DNA of 17,522 nt from an uncultured Clostridia bacterium (GTDB lineage: Bacteria > Bacillota > Clostridia > TANB77 > CAG-508), in assembly GCA_934180065.1 (NCBI GenBank), contig CAKPRA010000036.1:1-17522 (forward strand), read 5' to 3'. Shown here one piece after another: positions 6,473 to 14,117 of the stretch (positions are counted from its first letter, which is position 1; the number at the start of each line of letters is the position of its first letter). The notes beneath the pieces are model-generated. The model saw only the letters and a list, made by a program, of their open reading frames with translations, did no database searches and had not been told where the DNA came from. The position numbers and the translations under genes are program-made.

Positions 6473-7960
6473 ATGGAACTTAAAAAAATGTTAATAGGAA
6501 TTGATGATATAAAGGCAAAAGGTGATTTAGATATAGATATAACAAATCTTGAAAGTGATTCAAGAAAAATAAAAAATGGAGGTCTTTTTATTGCAATAAA
6601 AGGATTTGATGTTAATGGAAATGATTATATTAAATCTGCAATTGAAAATGGTGCTATTGCTGTAATGATTGAGCCTGATATTGATAAAGAATTATTAAAA
6701 TCAATTATTAAGGAAGTTACTGTTATTGTTGTACCTGATACAAGATTGGGATTAGCAATATGCTCTTGTAATTTTTATGATAATCCATCTAGAAAATTTA
6801 AATTAATTGGTATAACTGGTACAAAAGGAAAAACAACTACATCATTTATGACTAAATCAATATTAGAAAAACAAGGTCTTAAAGTTGGTTTAATTGGTAC
6901 AATTGCAACATATATTGGTGAAGAAAAATTAGAAGATAGTGATAGAACAACTCCTGAAAGTAATAAATTACAATATTTGTTTTCAAAAATGGTTGATGAA
7001 AAGTGTGATGCTGTTGTTATGGAGGTATCTTCTCAAAGTTTGAAACTAAATAGAGTTGCTGGATGCGATTTTGATATTGCTGTATTTACAAATTTCTCAG
7101 AAGATCATATTAGTCCTAAAGAGCATCCTGATATGCAAGATTATTTTGATTCAAAATTGAAATTACTAAAAATGAGCAAAGTTTGTTTTACAAATGCCGA
7201 TGATTTAATGGTTGCGAAAGTTCCAAAGTTATTACCAGATGCTAAAATTACAACTTATGGAATTGATAATACTTGTTCATTACTTGCAAAAGACATAACT
7301 ATAACAAATTCTTATGTTGATTTTAAGGTTAAATTAGAAACAAAAAATGAGAGAGTAAAAGTTTGCATACCTGGAAGATTTAGTGTGTATAATGCTTTAG
7401 CTGCTATTTGCATTGCAAAAGAGCTTAATTGTTCAGCTGAAAATATAAAAGAAGCTCTTGAAAGTGTTAGAGTTCCAGGTAGAAGTGAGCTTATTGATAA
7501 TAAAAAAGAGCTAACTATTATGATTGACTATGCACATTCTCCTGAAAGTTTGGAGAATATATTAAGTGCTGTTAAGTCATATACAAGAGGTAGATTAATT
7601 TCTGTATTTGGTTGTGGGGGAGATAGAGATTCTGGTAAAAGACCTATAATGGGAGAAATCTCAGGAAGAATTGCAGACTATACAATAATTACTTCTGACA
7701 ATCCACGTACTGAAGATCCTAAGAAAATAGTCGAGCAAATTGAAGATGGAATAAAGAAAACAAATGGAAAATATGAAGTAGAAGTTGATAGAGTTAAAGC
7801 GATTGAAAATGCAATAAAAATGGCAAATAAGAGAGATATAATTGTTCTTGCTGGAAAAGGTCACGAACCATATCAAGAAATAAATGGAAAGAAATATCCA
7901 TTTGATGAAAGAATAATTGTTAATGACATTATTAACAATATGAGTGATAAAAATAAATAA
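6473..7960 (+). CDS. murE: UDP-MurNAc-L-Ala-D-Glu:meso-diaminopimelate ligase MurE
   Basis: This 495-residue cytoplasmic Mur ligase adds the third amino acid to the peptidoglycan stem peptide using ATP. The N-terminal UDP-binding domain includes SDSRKIKNGGLFIAIKG (28-44). The central ATPase domain has P-loop GTKGKTT (116-122), TTPES (159-163), EVSSQSL (184-190) and the probable carbamylated lysine K228 in YFDSKLKLL. The C-terminal domain has YAHSPESL (353-360) and FGCGGDRDSGKRPIMG (379-394). DNPR at 409-412 is the motif typical of meso-DAP-adding enzymes; lysine-adding enzymes differ there. GKGHEPYQ is at 461-468. ATG 6473 has AGGAGG at about 6460-6465. The next gene is mraY, not murF as in many genera. 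Confidence 0.95.
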   Translation: MELKKMLIGIDDIKAKGDLDIDITNLESDSRKIKNGGLFIAIKGFDVNGNDYIKSAIENGAIAVMIEPDIDKELLKSIIKEVTVIVVPDTRLGLAICSCNFYDNPSRKFKLIGITGTKGKTTTSFMTKSILEKQGLKVGLIGTIATYIGEEKLEDSDRTTPESNKLQYLFSKMVDEKCDAVVMEVSSQSLKLNRVAGCDFDIAVFTNFSEDHISPKEHPDMQDYFDSKLKLLKMSKVCFTNADDLMVAKVPKLLPDAKITTYGIDNTCSLLAKDITITNSYVDFKVKLETKNERVKVCIPGRFSVYNALAAICIAKELNCSAENIKEALESVRVPGRSELIDNKKELTIMIDYAHSPESLENILSAVKSYTRGRLISVFGCGGDRDSGKRPIMGEISGRIADYTIITSDNPRTEDPKKIVEQIEDGIKKTNGKYEVEVDRVKAIENAIKMANKRDIIVLAGKGHEPYQEINGKKYPFDERIIVNDIINNMSDKNK

Positions 7961-8014
7961 TCTTAAGAAAAAATAGTTTAGTTACTAAAAGAAGAAAGGA
8001 ATGGAGAAATAAAA

Positions 8015-8995
8015 ATGAATTTTCAAGTAAAAATATTACTATTGTCATTTATCATTAGTATAGCATTTTCAATAATAATAATACCAATTCTAAGAAGACT
8101 AAAAGTTGGTCAAATAGAAAGAACAGATGGACCAGAATCACATTTAAAGAAACAAGGAACGCCTACAATGGGTGGAGTTATAATAGCAATTACTTTAATT
8201 GTTACATCTTTGTTTTTGTACTTTTATGAATATAGGCAATCAGAGCCAGAGGTTGCTTCAAAAATAATCCCGCTAGTGTTTGTTTCATTAGGTTTTGGAT
8301 TAGTTGGTTTTACAGATGATTTTAAAAAATTAAGATATAAAAACACTAAAGGATTAAAACCTTTGTATAAAATGTTTGGTTTATTGATAATATCTGTAAT
8401 ATATACATTATTTTTAGTAAAATTTTTAAATATGGGAACAGATACATATATTCCGATTATAAAAAAATATGTAACAATGCCAATTTGGTTATATATACCA
8501 TTTGCTATATTTGTATTATTAGGTACAACAAATGCTATTAATTTAACAGATGGAGTTGATGGATTATCAACTAGTGTAACTACAATTATTTTAACTTGTT
8601 TAGTAGCAATCAGTATTATATTGGGAGTAAAAGAAATTACAATAGTAGGTACAATTATTATTGGAGCATGTTTGGGATTTTTATTATTCAATTTACACCC
8701 AGCAAAAGTATTTATGGGAGATACTGGATCTTTACTTTTAGGTGGTGCTATTGCTGGTATAGCTTTATATTTAAAAATGCCTTTAATTTTAATAATTATT
8801 GCTTTAGTTCCAATAATTGAAACAGTTTCTGTAATGCTTCAGGTTACTTATTATAAAAAAACAGGTAAAAGAATTTTTAAGATGGCTCCTATTCATCATC
8901 ATTTTGAATTATGTGGATGGAAAGAGGGAAAAATTGTTTCAGTTTTTAGTTTGTTGACATTAGTTTGTTGTATTATAGGTATGAATATAATATAA
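8015..8995 (+). CDS. mraY: Phospho-MurNAc-pentapeptide transferase MraY
   Basis: This 326-residue multi-pass membrane enzyme makes lipid I by transferring phospho-MurNAc-pentapeptide from UDP to undecaprenyl phosphate. Family signatures in order: KKQGTPTMGG (45-54), the DD pair at 101-102 (GFTDDFKK), NLTDGVDGLS (176-185), the magnesium-binding FMGDTGSLLLGG (233-244) and the cytoplasmic MAPIHHHFE loop (290-298). About ten hydrophobic segments are visible, as expected. The start is ATG with GGAG at 8003-8006. It lies 54 nt after murE and 19 nt before ftsW, all in one direction, which indicates a shared transcript. Confidence 0.96.
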   Translation: MNFQVKILLLSFIISIAFSIIIIPILRRLKVGQIERTDGPESHLKKQGTPTMGGVIIAITLIVTSLFLYFYEYRQSEPEVASKIIPLVFVSLGFGLVGFTDDFKKLRYKNTKGLKPLYKMFGLLIISVIYTLFLVKFLNMGTDTYIPIIKKYVTMPIWLYIPFAIFVLLGTTNAINLTDGVDGLSTSVTTIILTCLVAISIILGVKEITIVGTIIIGACLGFLLFNLHPAKVFMGDTGSLLLGGAIAGIALYLKMPLILIIIALVPIIETVSVMLQVTYYKKTGKRIFKMAPIHHHFELCGWKEGKIVSVFSLLTLVCCIIGMNII

Positions 8996-9014
8996 AAATG
9001 ATAAGGAGGTAATA

Positions 9015-10163
9015 ATGCAGAAAAAGACAAAAAAAGTTTCTAATTTTGCAAATAATCAGTTTGATTTCATCTTATGTATTACAGTTTTACTTTTATTATC
9101 ATTAGGAATTATAATGGTGTTATCAGCAAGTGCTCCATCTGCTTTGTCAACAACAGGTAATAGTTACACATATGTAAAAAAACAATTGCTTTTTGCAATA
9201 GCTGGTTTATTTGTAATGTTTTTCTTATCAAAAGTTGATTATAGATTTTATAAAAAATATTACTGGTATATTTATTTTGCATCATGGATTATATTGTTAC
9301 TAGTTGTTGTACCGGGCTTGGGATATGCTGTAAAAGGTGCTACAAGATGGATTAAGATAGGTGGTTTTCAATTTCAACCATCTGAGCTTACAAAAATAGG
9401 TATGATTATATTTTTTGCTGGATATTTATCAGATCATAAAAATGAGTTGCAAGAATTTAAAAGAGGTTTTCTAAAACCACTTGCGTTTTTAATTCCACCA
9501 ATTGGAATACTTTATGTAATTCAAAATCACTTTAGTGTTTCATTGGTAATTGGAGTAGTTGTATTAGTAATAATGTTTATGGCTGGTTGCAGATTAAAAT
9601 ATTTTTTAATTGTAGGAATAGTCGGAATATCAGCAATATTTGGATTATTAGGTGTAATGCAAATGAAAGGATCTGAAAGCTTTAGATTGGACAGAATTTC
9701 TACATATTTTGACCCATGGGCAGATGCTCAAGGAACTGGTTACCAAACTGTGCAAAGCTTATATGCAATAGGATCTGGAGGAATGTTTGGTTTGGGACTT
9801 GGAAATAGTAAACAAAAATATTTGTATATTCCGGAGCCTCATAATGACTTTATTTTTTCAATATTGGCTGAAGAGCTTGGTTTTTTCGGTTGTATTTTAG
9901 TTATTGCATTATTTGCAATATTTATTTGGAGAGGTATTCTTGTATCAATGAGAGCTAAAGATATGTTTGGTTCTTTAGTTGCAATTGGTATTACCACTTT
10001 AATTGCAATTCAAGCTGTGATTAATATTGCGGTTGTAACAGGTACTGTTCCAACAACAGGTATGTCTTTACCATTCTTTAGTTATGGTGGAACCGCCTTA
10101 TTGTTATTACTTGCGAATGTTGGAATACTTTTAAATATTTCAAGATCAAGTTCAAAAGTATAA
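9015..10163 (+). CDS. ftsW: SEDS peptidoglycan glycosyltransferase FtsW/SpoVE
   Basis: This 382-residue polytopic SEDS protein polymerises lipid II into glycan strands and works with a class B PBP, here most simply the one encoded at 4344. Motifs: GATRWIKIGGFQFQPSE (108-124), the QSLYAIGSGGMFG block (247-259), PEPHNDFIFSILAEELG (273-289) whose D278 corresponds to the catalytic aspartate of RodA/FtsW proteins, and LPFFSYGG (352-359). Hydrophobic segments run throughout. The start is ATG with a near-perfect AAGGAGGT at 9003-9010. FtsW and the sporulation paralogue SpoVE are not separable from sequence alone. murD, which commonly sits between mraY and this gene, is absent. Confidence 0.93.
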   Translation: MQKKTKKVSNFANNQFDFILCITVLLLLSLGIIMVLSASAPSALSTTGNSYTYVKKQLLFAIAGLFVMFFLSKVDYRFYKKYYWYIYFASWIILLLVVVPGLGYAVKGATRWIKIGGFQFQPSELTKIGMIIFFAGYLSDHKNELQEFKRGFLKPLAFLIPPIGILYVIQNHFSVSLVIGVVVLVIMFMAGCRLKYFLIVGIVGISAIFGLLGVMQMKGSESFRLDRISTYFDPWADAQGTGYQTVQSLYAIGSGGMFGLGLGNSKQKYLYIPEPHNDFIFSILAEELGFFGCILVIALFAIFIWRGILVSMRAKDMFGSLVAIGITTLIAIQAVINIAVVTGTVPTTGMSLPFFSYGGTALLLLLANVGILLNISRSSSKV

Positions 10164-10207
10164 AAATAAATTATAATAAAACATATTTGAATGAGAGGAA
10201 AAATTAT

Positions 10208-11332
10208 ATGAGAGTTATTATTTCTGCAGCTGGAACAGGAGGTCATATAAATCCTGGAATAGCTATTGCAAATAAAATTATGGAGCATGAACCTGATTCG
10301 AAAATTGTATTTTTTGGAACAGATAGGGGACTTGAAAATGATTTGGTTCCAAGAGCTGGTTATGAATTAAGAAGAATTGAAGCTTATGGAATACAACCAA
10401 AACTTAGTTTTAAAAATTTTAAACAAATTATTAGAACAATTAATAGTAAAAAAGATGTGAAAAAATTTATTGACGAATTTAAACCAGATGTAGTTATTGG
10501 AACAGGTGGATACATTTGCGGACCTGTTTTTGCAGCTGCTAATTCAAGAAAAATTCCTACATTTTTACATGAAAGTAATGCATATCCTGGAAGAGCTGTG
10601 AAAATGTTTGCCAAAAAAGCAAAAAAGGTATTTGTAGGATTTGAAGAGGCTAAAAATAAGCTTTCTAGTTTAAATAATGTAATTGTTACTGGTACACCAA
10701 CAAAAATTAGAAAAATTGATATTTCTAATGAAAAGAAAAATAGTATATTGAATGAATATAACTTAAGTCCAGATAAACCTATAATATTAATATTTGGTGG
10801 AAGTCAAGGTGCAAGAAAAATTAATGAATCTATTGTTGAATTATTAAAAAACAAATTAAATTCTACATATCAATTAATTTGGGCTACTGGTCCGAAACAA
10901 TATGATTTGATAAAAAGAGATTTAGCAAATTATGATTTAGATATTGAACATATAAAAAATGCAAAAATAATGCCATATATCTATAATATGGAAGAGCTAA
11001 TTAATTTAAGTGATTTAATTGTTTGTAGAAGTGGAGCAATGACAATTACAGAAATAGCAATAGTAGAGAAACCTGCAATTTTTATACCATTACCAAGTGT
11101 GGGAGCAAATAGACAAGAAGATAATGCCAGGGTACTTGAAAAATTAGGATCTGCCAAGGTTATATTAAATTCAGAGCTTAATAGTGAAATTTTAAATAAA
11201 TATATTAATGAGATGATATTTGATAAGAATAAGCTTATTGAAATGGGAAAAAATGCTGGTAAAATTGCAATTAAAGATGTTGAAGAAAAAATCTATAAAG
11301 AGATTAAATCAGTGTTAAATGAAAATAAATAA
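10208..11332 (+). CDS. murG: Lipid II synthase MurG (UDP-GlcNAc:lipid I GlcNAc transferase)
   Basis: This 374-residue peripheral membrane GT-B glycosyltransferase completes lipid II. The glycine-rich loop GTGGHINPG is at 9-17, a second GTGGYICGP at 98-106, HESNAYPGRA at 121-130, GGSQGARKIN at 197-206 and the UDP-GlcNAc-binding CRSGAMTITE at 273-282, with PLPSVGANRQEDNA (294-307) after it. An in-frame TTG at 10187 would extend the protein by seven residues. ATG 10208 is chosen because GAGAGGA at 10193-10199 sits 8 nt before it and homologues begin MrVIISaaGTGGH. It is the last gene of the plus-strand dcw run, 44 nt after ftsW, and ends at a bidirectional terminator. Confidence 0.96.
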   Translation: MRVIISAAGTGGHINPGIAIANKIMEHEPDSKIVFFGTDRGLENDLVPRAGYELRRIEAYGIQPKLSFKNFKQIIRTINSKKDVKKFIDEFKPDVVIGTGGYICGPVFAAANSRKIPTFLHESNAYPGRAVKMFAKKAKKVFVGFEEAKNKLSSLNNVIVTGTPTKIRKIDISNEKKNSILNEYNLSPDKPIILIFGGSQGARKINESIVELLKNKLNSTYQLIWATGPKQYDLIKRDLANYDLDIEHIKNAKIMPYIYNMEELINLSDLIVCRSGAMTITEIAIVEKPAIFIPLPSVGANRQEDNARVLEKLGSAKVILNSELNSEILNKYINEMIFDKNKLIEMGKNAGKIAIKDVEEKIYKEIKSVLNENK

Positions 11333-11334
11333 AA

Positions 11335-11376
11335 AATACTAAAGTGAGTGATTTATACTTACTTTAGTATTTTTTT
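11335..11376. terminator. Bidirectional intrinsic terminator between convergent murG and PBP genes
   Basis: 11335-11349 pairs with 11357-11371 through about 15 bp with one G-T wobble (core AATACTAAAGT). The loop is GATTTAT, an A run lies on the left and a T run on the right. This A-stem-T architecture can terminate both murG (+) and the PBP gene (-). Confidence 0.88.
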
Positions 11377-11399
11377 AGCCTTTTGGGTTATGAATATGT

Positions 11400-13643
11400 T
11401 TAATGTGATGTTGAACCGATATCTTCTTGTAGTGTTACAGTTACTACACTTCCTTCATTTATTTCAGTTCCAGCAATAGGATCTTGGCTTATAACTTTAC
11501 CACTTCCGATTACATTAATATTTAAATTATGTGATGATAAAGCAATTTTCGCAGAATTGTAAGATAGATTTTTTAAATCAGGAACTGCTGTTTTAGTTTT
11601 ATTATTTTTTGTATTGTCTGAATATAGCTCTACAATAGCACTTTCAACTAAAGAAGTTCCAGCTTTAGGTATTTGCTCTGTTATTATATCAGATCCATCA
11701 CATGTAAATGCGCATTTAAATCCTTGATTTTCAAGTAATTTTTTTGCTTCCAATGCTGTTTTTCCAGTTACATTGTGTAATGTAGTTTTTGTAATTTTTG
11801 AAGTTGTTGTTGTATTAGTTGTACTTGTTGTGTCATTAGATGGTATGTCTAAATATGGTAGTACTTCTGATAAAATTTGACTTACTACTGGTGCTGCAAT
11901 ATGTCCACCAAAATGATCTTTTCCTTGAGGATTATATAATGTAAGTAAAACAACTAATTGAGGGTCGTCTGCAGGGGCTACTCCAACAAATGATGAAACA
12001 TAACCTGCTGAAGATCCCTGAGTTGGCTCTGATGTACCAGTTTTTCCAGCTACAGAATATCCTGTAACTTGACCATACTTTCCACCACCATCTGTAACGA
12101 CAGATTCCATCATACTTAACATCGTTTTTGCTGATTCTGATGAAATTACTTGTCGAACTTTTACAGGATCTACAGTTGTTACTGTATTTGTATCTGCATC
12201 AGTTATTTCTTTTACTATTCTAGGTTGCATTAAGACTCCATCATTAGCTATTGCTGATACGGCTGTAGCCATTTGCAATGGTGTGATTGTGAATCTTTGT
12301 CCAAATGAGGTTGTAGCTAGCTCTACAGGTCTAACAGCTGATAGGGGATGGAAAATTCCAGATGTTTCTCCTGCTGTTGCTATTCCTGTTTTATTAAATA
12401 ATCCAAATGCTTCAAAATATTTATAAAGTGTTTGTGCACCGATTTTTTGACCAAGTTGGATAAATGCTGGATTACAAGAATTTTGTAAAGCTTGTCTTAA
12501 TGATTGTGATCCATGTCCTGCTCTATTTGCACAATCAATTGTTCTATCTGCTACAACTTGAGATCCTGAGCAATAAAAGACTCCTGGTACATCAGATTCT
12601 GCAATATTTTCTTCCAAAGCCGCTGAAGCTATTACAACTTTAAAAACAGATCCTGGTTCATAAGTACTAGATATTGCTGTATTTTTCCACATAGACTGTA
12701 AAGCTTCACTTTGGGCTGAGGCTGATAAAGTATCCCATGTAGCTGATAACGTTTCATTTGGTGTAAAAGGTGTGTTTAAGTCATAGTCTGGATATGTTGC
12801 CATAGCTAAAATATCGCCATTATTTGGGTTCATAATAATTACATTTCCACCATTTCCGCATTTATTTGTAATACAAGCTTGCTCTAAATATTTTTCCGCA
12901 ATTGATTGGATATTAATATCGATTGTTAAAGTTAAATTACTACCATTTTCAGGAGCATAATATTGTGCGTCTTGATTTGATATTAGGTATTGTTTGGCAT
13001 TTTGAGCTGTTGTTATTTTTCCAGGTGTTCCTGCTAATGTTGAATCCCAATAATATTCTAATCCAGCTAAACCTTGATTATCACTTCCACAAAATCCAAT
13101 CAAATTTGAAGCTAAATTATAATATGGGTAGTATCTTTTTGTATCTTCATCAATATTTATTCCAGAGGATATATTATTTTCTTCCATCCATTTTTGTAGC
13201 TCTGAAACTTTTTCTTTTTGAACTTTTTGAATGATTGTTTCTACAGAGTTTGAACTACATACTTTGGCTAAAGTTTCATTATAGTCTAATTCAAATATTT
13301 TTGAAAGCCCAGATGCAACCTTTTCTTGACAGTTTTTTGTATCTGAATCTTCTTTTTTTATAAATTTTGATGGATTTATAGTTATTGTGTCAACATCTGC
13401 ACTTATTGCAAGCGCTGTTCCTGTTGAATCATAAATAGTACCTCTTTTTGCACTTATTATTCTACTTGTTGTTTGTTGTTTTGTGGCTAATTCTTTTAAA
13501 CTTGAGCCTTGAACAAATTGAATAATTGCAATTTTTATAAGTAATGCCAAAAACACTAATAAAAGTATTATTGAAAGTGAGAAATAACGTTTTGGCTTTG
13601 AATATTTTAAATTATTATTTTCTTTTGATTTATTTGTTTTCAA
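11400..13643 (-). CDS. Class B penicillin-binding protein, SpoVD/PBP2B family, two PASTA domains
   Basis: This 747-residue transpeptidase is a paralogue of the product at 4344, convergent with the dcw cluster. In order: a basic cytoplasmic tail (1-19), membrane anchor (about 20-43), PBP dimer domain (from KRGTIYD at 66-72 to about 215), and transpeptidase with SVFK at 332-335, SCN at 389-391 and KTGT at 534-537. A Ser/Thr/Asn-rich linker (602-619) leads to PASTA domains at about 620-675 and 685-738. Cysteines 185, 257, 262, 358 and 371 match the paralogue. The start is TTG (complement of 13641-13643). The upstream GTTGGTGATAAA gives only a modest ribosome binding site, and no in-frame ATG lies before the membrane anchor. 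The low-complexity linker and second PASTA domain distinguish it from the cluster PBP and suggest a specialised role, possibly sporulation. Confidence 0.92.
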   Translation of the reverse strand: MKTNKSKENNNLKYSKPKRYFSLSIILLLVFLALLIKIAIIQFVQGSSLKELATKQQTTSRIISAKRGTIYDSTGTALAISADVDTITINPSKFIKKEDSDTKNCQEKVASGLSKIFELDYNETLAKVCSSNSVETIIQKVQKEKVSELQKWMEENNISSGINIDEDTKRYYPYYNLASNLIGFCGSDNQGLAGLEYYWDSTLAGTPGKITTAQNAKQYLISNQDAQYYAPENGSNLTLTIDINIQSIAEKYLEQACITNKCGNGGNVIIMNPNNGDILAMATYPDYDLNTPFTPNETLSATWDTLSASAQSEALQSMWKNTAISSTYEPGSVFKVVIASAALEENIAESDVPGVFYCSGSQVVADRTIDCANRAGHGSQSLRQALQNSCNPAFIQLGQKIGAQTLYKYFEAFGLFNKTGIATAGETSGIFHPLSAVRPVELATTSFGQRFTITPLQMATAVSAIANDGVLMQPRIVKEITDADTNTVTTVDPVKVRQVISSESAKTMLSMMESVVTDGGGKYGQVTGYSVAGKTGTSEPTQGSSAGYVSSFVGVAPADDPQLVVLLTLYNPQGKDHFGGHIAAPVVSQILSEVLPYLDIPSNDTTSTTNTTTTSKITKTTLHNVTGKTALEAKKLLENQGFKCAFTCDGSDIITEQIPKAGTSLVESAIVELYSDNTKNNKTKTAVPDLKNLSYNSAKIALSSHNLNINVIGSGKVISQDPIAGTEINEGSVVTVTLQEDIGSTSH

Positions 13644-13670
13644 TTTATCACCAACTTTGTTTATTTTCTA

Positions 13671-13676
13671 ATTATA
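13671..13676 (-). promoter_or_regulatory. Candidate -10 box of the minus-strand PBP gene
   Basis: TATAAT (complement of 13671-13676) lies 27 nt upstream of the TTG start. At 16-18 nt spacing the -35 region falls inside the left inverted repeat of repeat copy 1 and does not match TTGACA well. The element may therefore have supplied or disrupted the upstream promoter half. Confidence 0.45.
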
Positions 13677-13680
13677 CCTT

Positions 13681-13863
13681 TAAATAGGCCGGATATGTGG
13701 ATATATATATTAAAAATACGTTCCTTGCTGGTCGCCCATACAAAGTAGTGTGAGGATTGTAGTGCCCTCGTTTAAGTTTAGTGGCATTAGGATATTAACT
13801 AAAAGCTCCCAAGCTGCGCGTCACTTCTTTTTAATATATATATTCACATATCCTACTCTACTA
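13681..13863 (+). repeat. Inverted-repeat element, copy 1 (full)
   Basis: The left inverted repeat (13691-13716, starting GGATATGTGG) matches the complement of the right one (13828-13853) at 25 of 26 positions, and the exception could pair as G-T in RNA. Between them is a 108-nt core (13717-13824 plus TTC) of about 46% G+C by hand count, much richer than its surroundings. The core is shared with copies 2 and 3 and differs from copy 3 at one base. Similarity to copy 3 continues to about TACTCTACTA on the right (13854-13863). No protein is encoded. It lies between the divergent PBP and comM genes. It could be a miniature inverted-repeat mobile element or a structured RNA, and I do not recognise the family. 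Confidence 0.85.
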
Positions 13864-13936
13864 AATTTAATTCATATTTAGCACTGAATAGTAACTACAT
13901 TGTATATTAGCAATATAAAAATTGCAAGCAAATGCC

Positions 13937-13965
13937 TTGACATTTTGCAAATAATTTGTTAATAT
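13937..13965 (+). promoter_or_regulatory. Sigma-A promoter of comM
   Basis: A perfect TTGACA (13937-13942), 17-nt spacer and TAATAT (13960-13965). An overlapping TATAAT at 13963-13968 would need a 20-nt spacer. The predicted start near 13972 gives a leader of about 145 nt before comM. Confidence 0.65.
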
Positions 13966-13971
13966 AATAAA

Positions 13972-14117
13972 AAATTTTTTTCATTTATAGGAATTTTTAA
14001 TGTATGAGTATAATTTGACTCATTAGTATTATTAAATTTAAAATTATATGAAAAATTGTATTAAAAAAGAGATTTCCTATAATAATTTTATTCTAAAAAA
14101 TTTCCAAAGGAGAGCAA
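13972..14117 (+). other. Predicted comM leader, AT-rich, with small hairpin
   Basis: It contains a 6-bp hairpin ATGAGT (14004-14009)/ACTCAT (14018-14023). A distant 8-nt inverted pair, TATAGGAA near 13986-13993 and TTCCTATA near 14075-14082, could close a larger stem. No known riboswitch is recognised. Confidence 0.35.

Noticed and set aside
8224..8691. Open frame of 155 codons on the minus strand within mraY
   Set aside because: It mirrors the hydrophobic MraY frame and has no ribosome binding site or recognisable motif.
10187..10207. Longer MurG starting at TTG 10187
   Set aside because: The Shine-Dalgarno GAGAGGA lies inside this extension and serves ATG 10208, where homologues begin.
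13711..13740. Nine-codon frame MGDQQGTYF on the minus strand in all three element copies
   Set aside because: It has no ribosome binding site and is conserved simply because the whole core is nearly identical.
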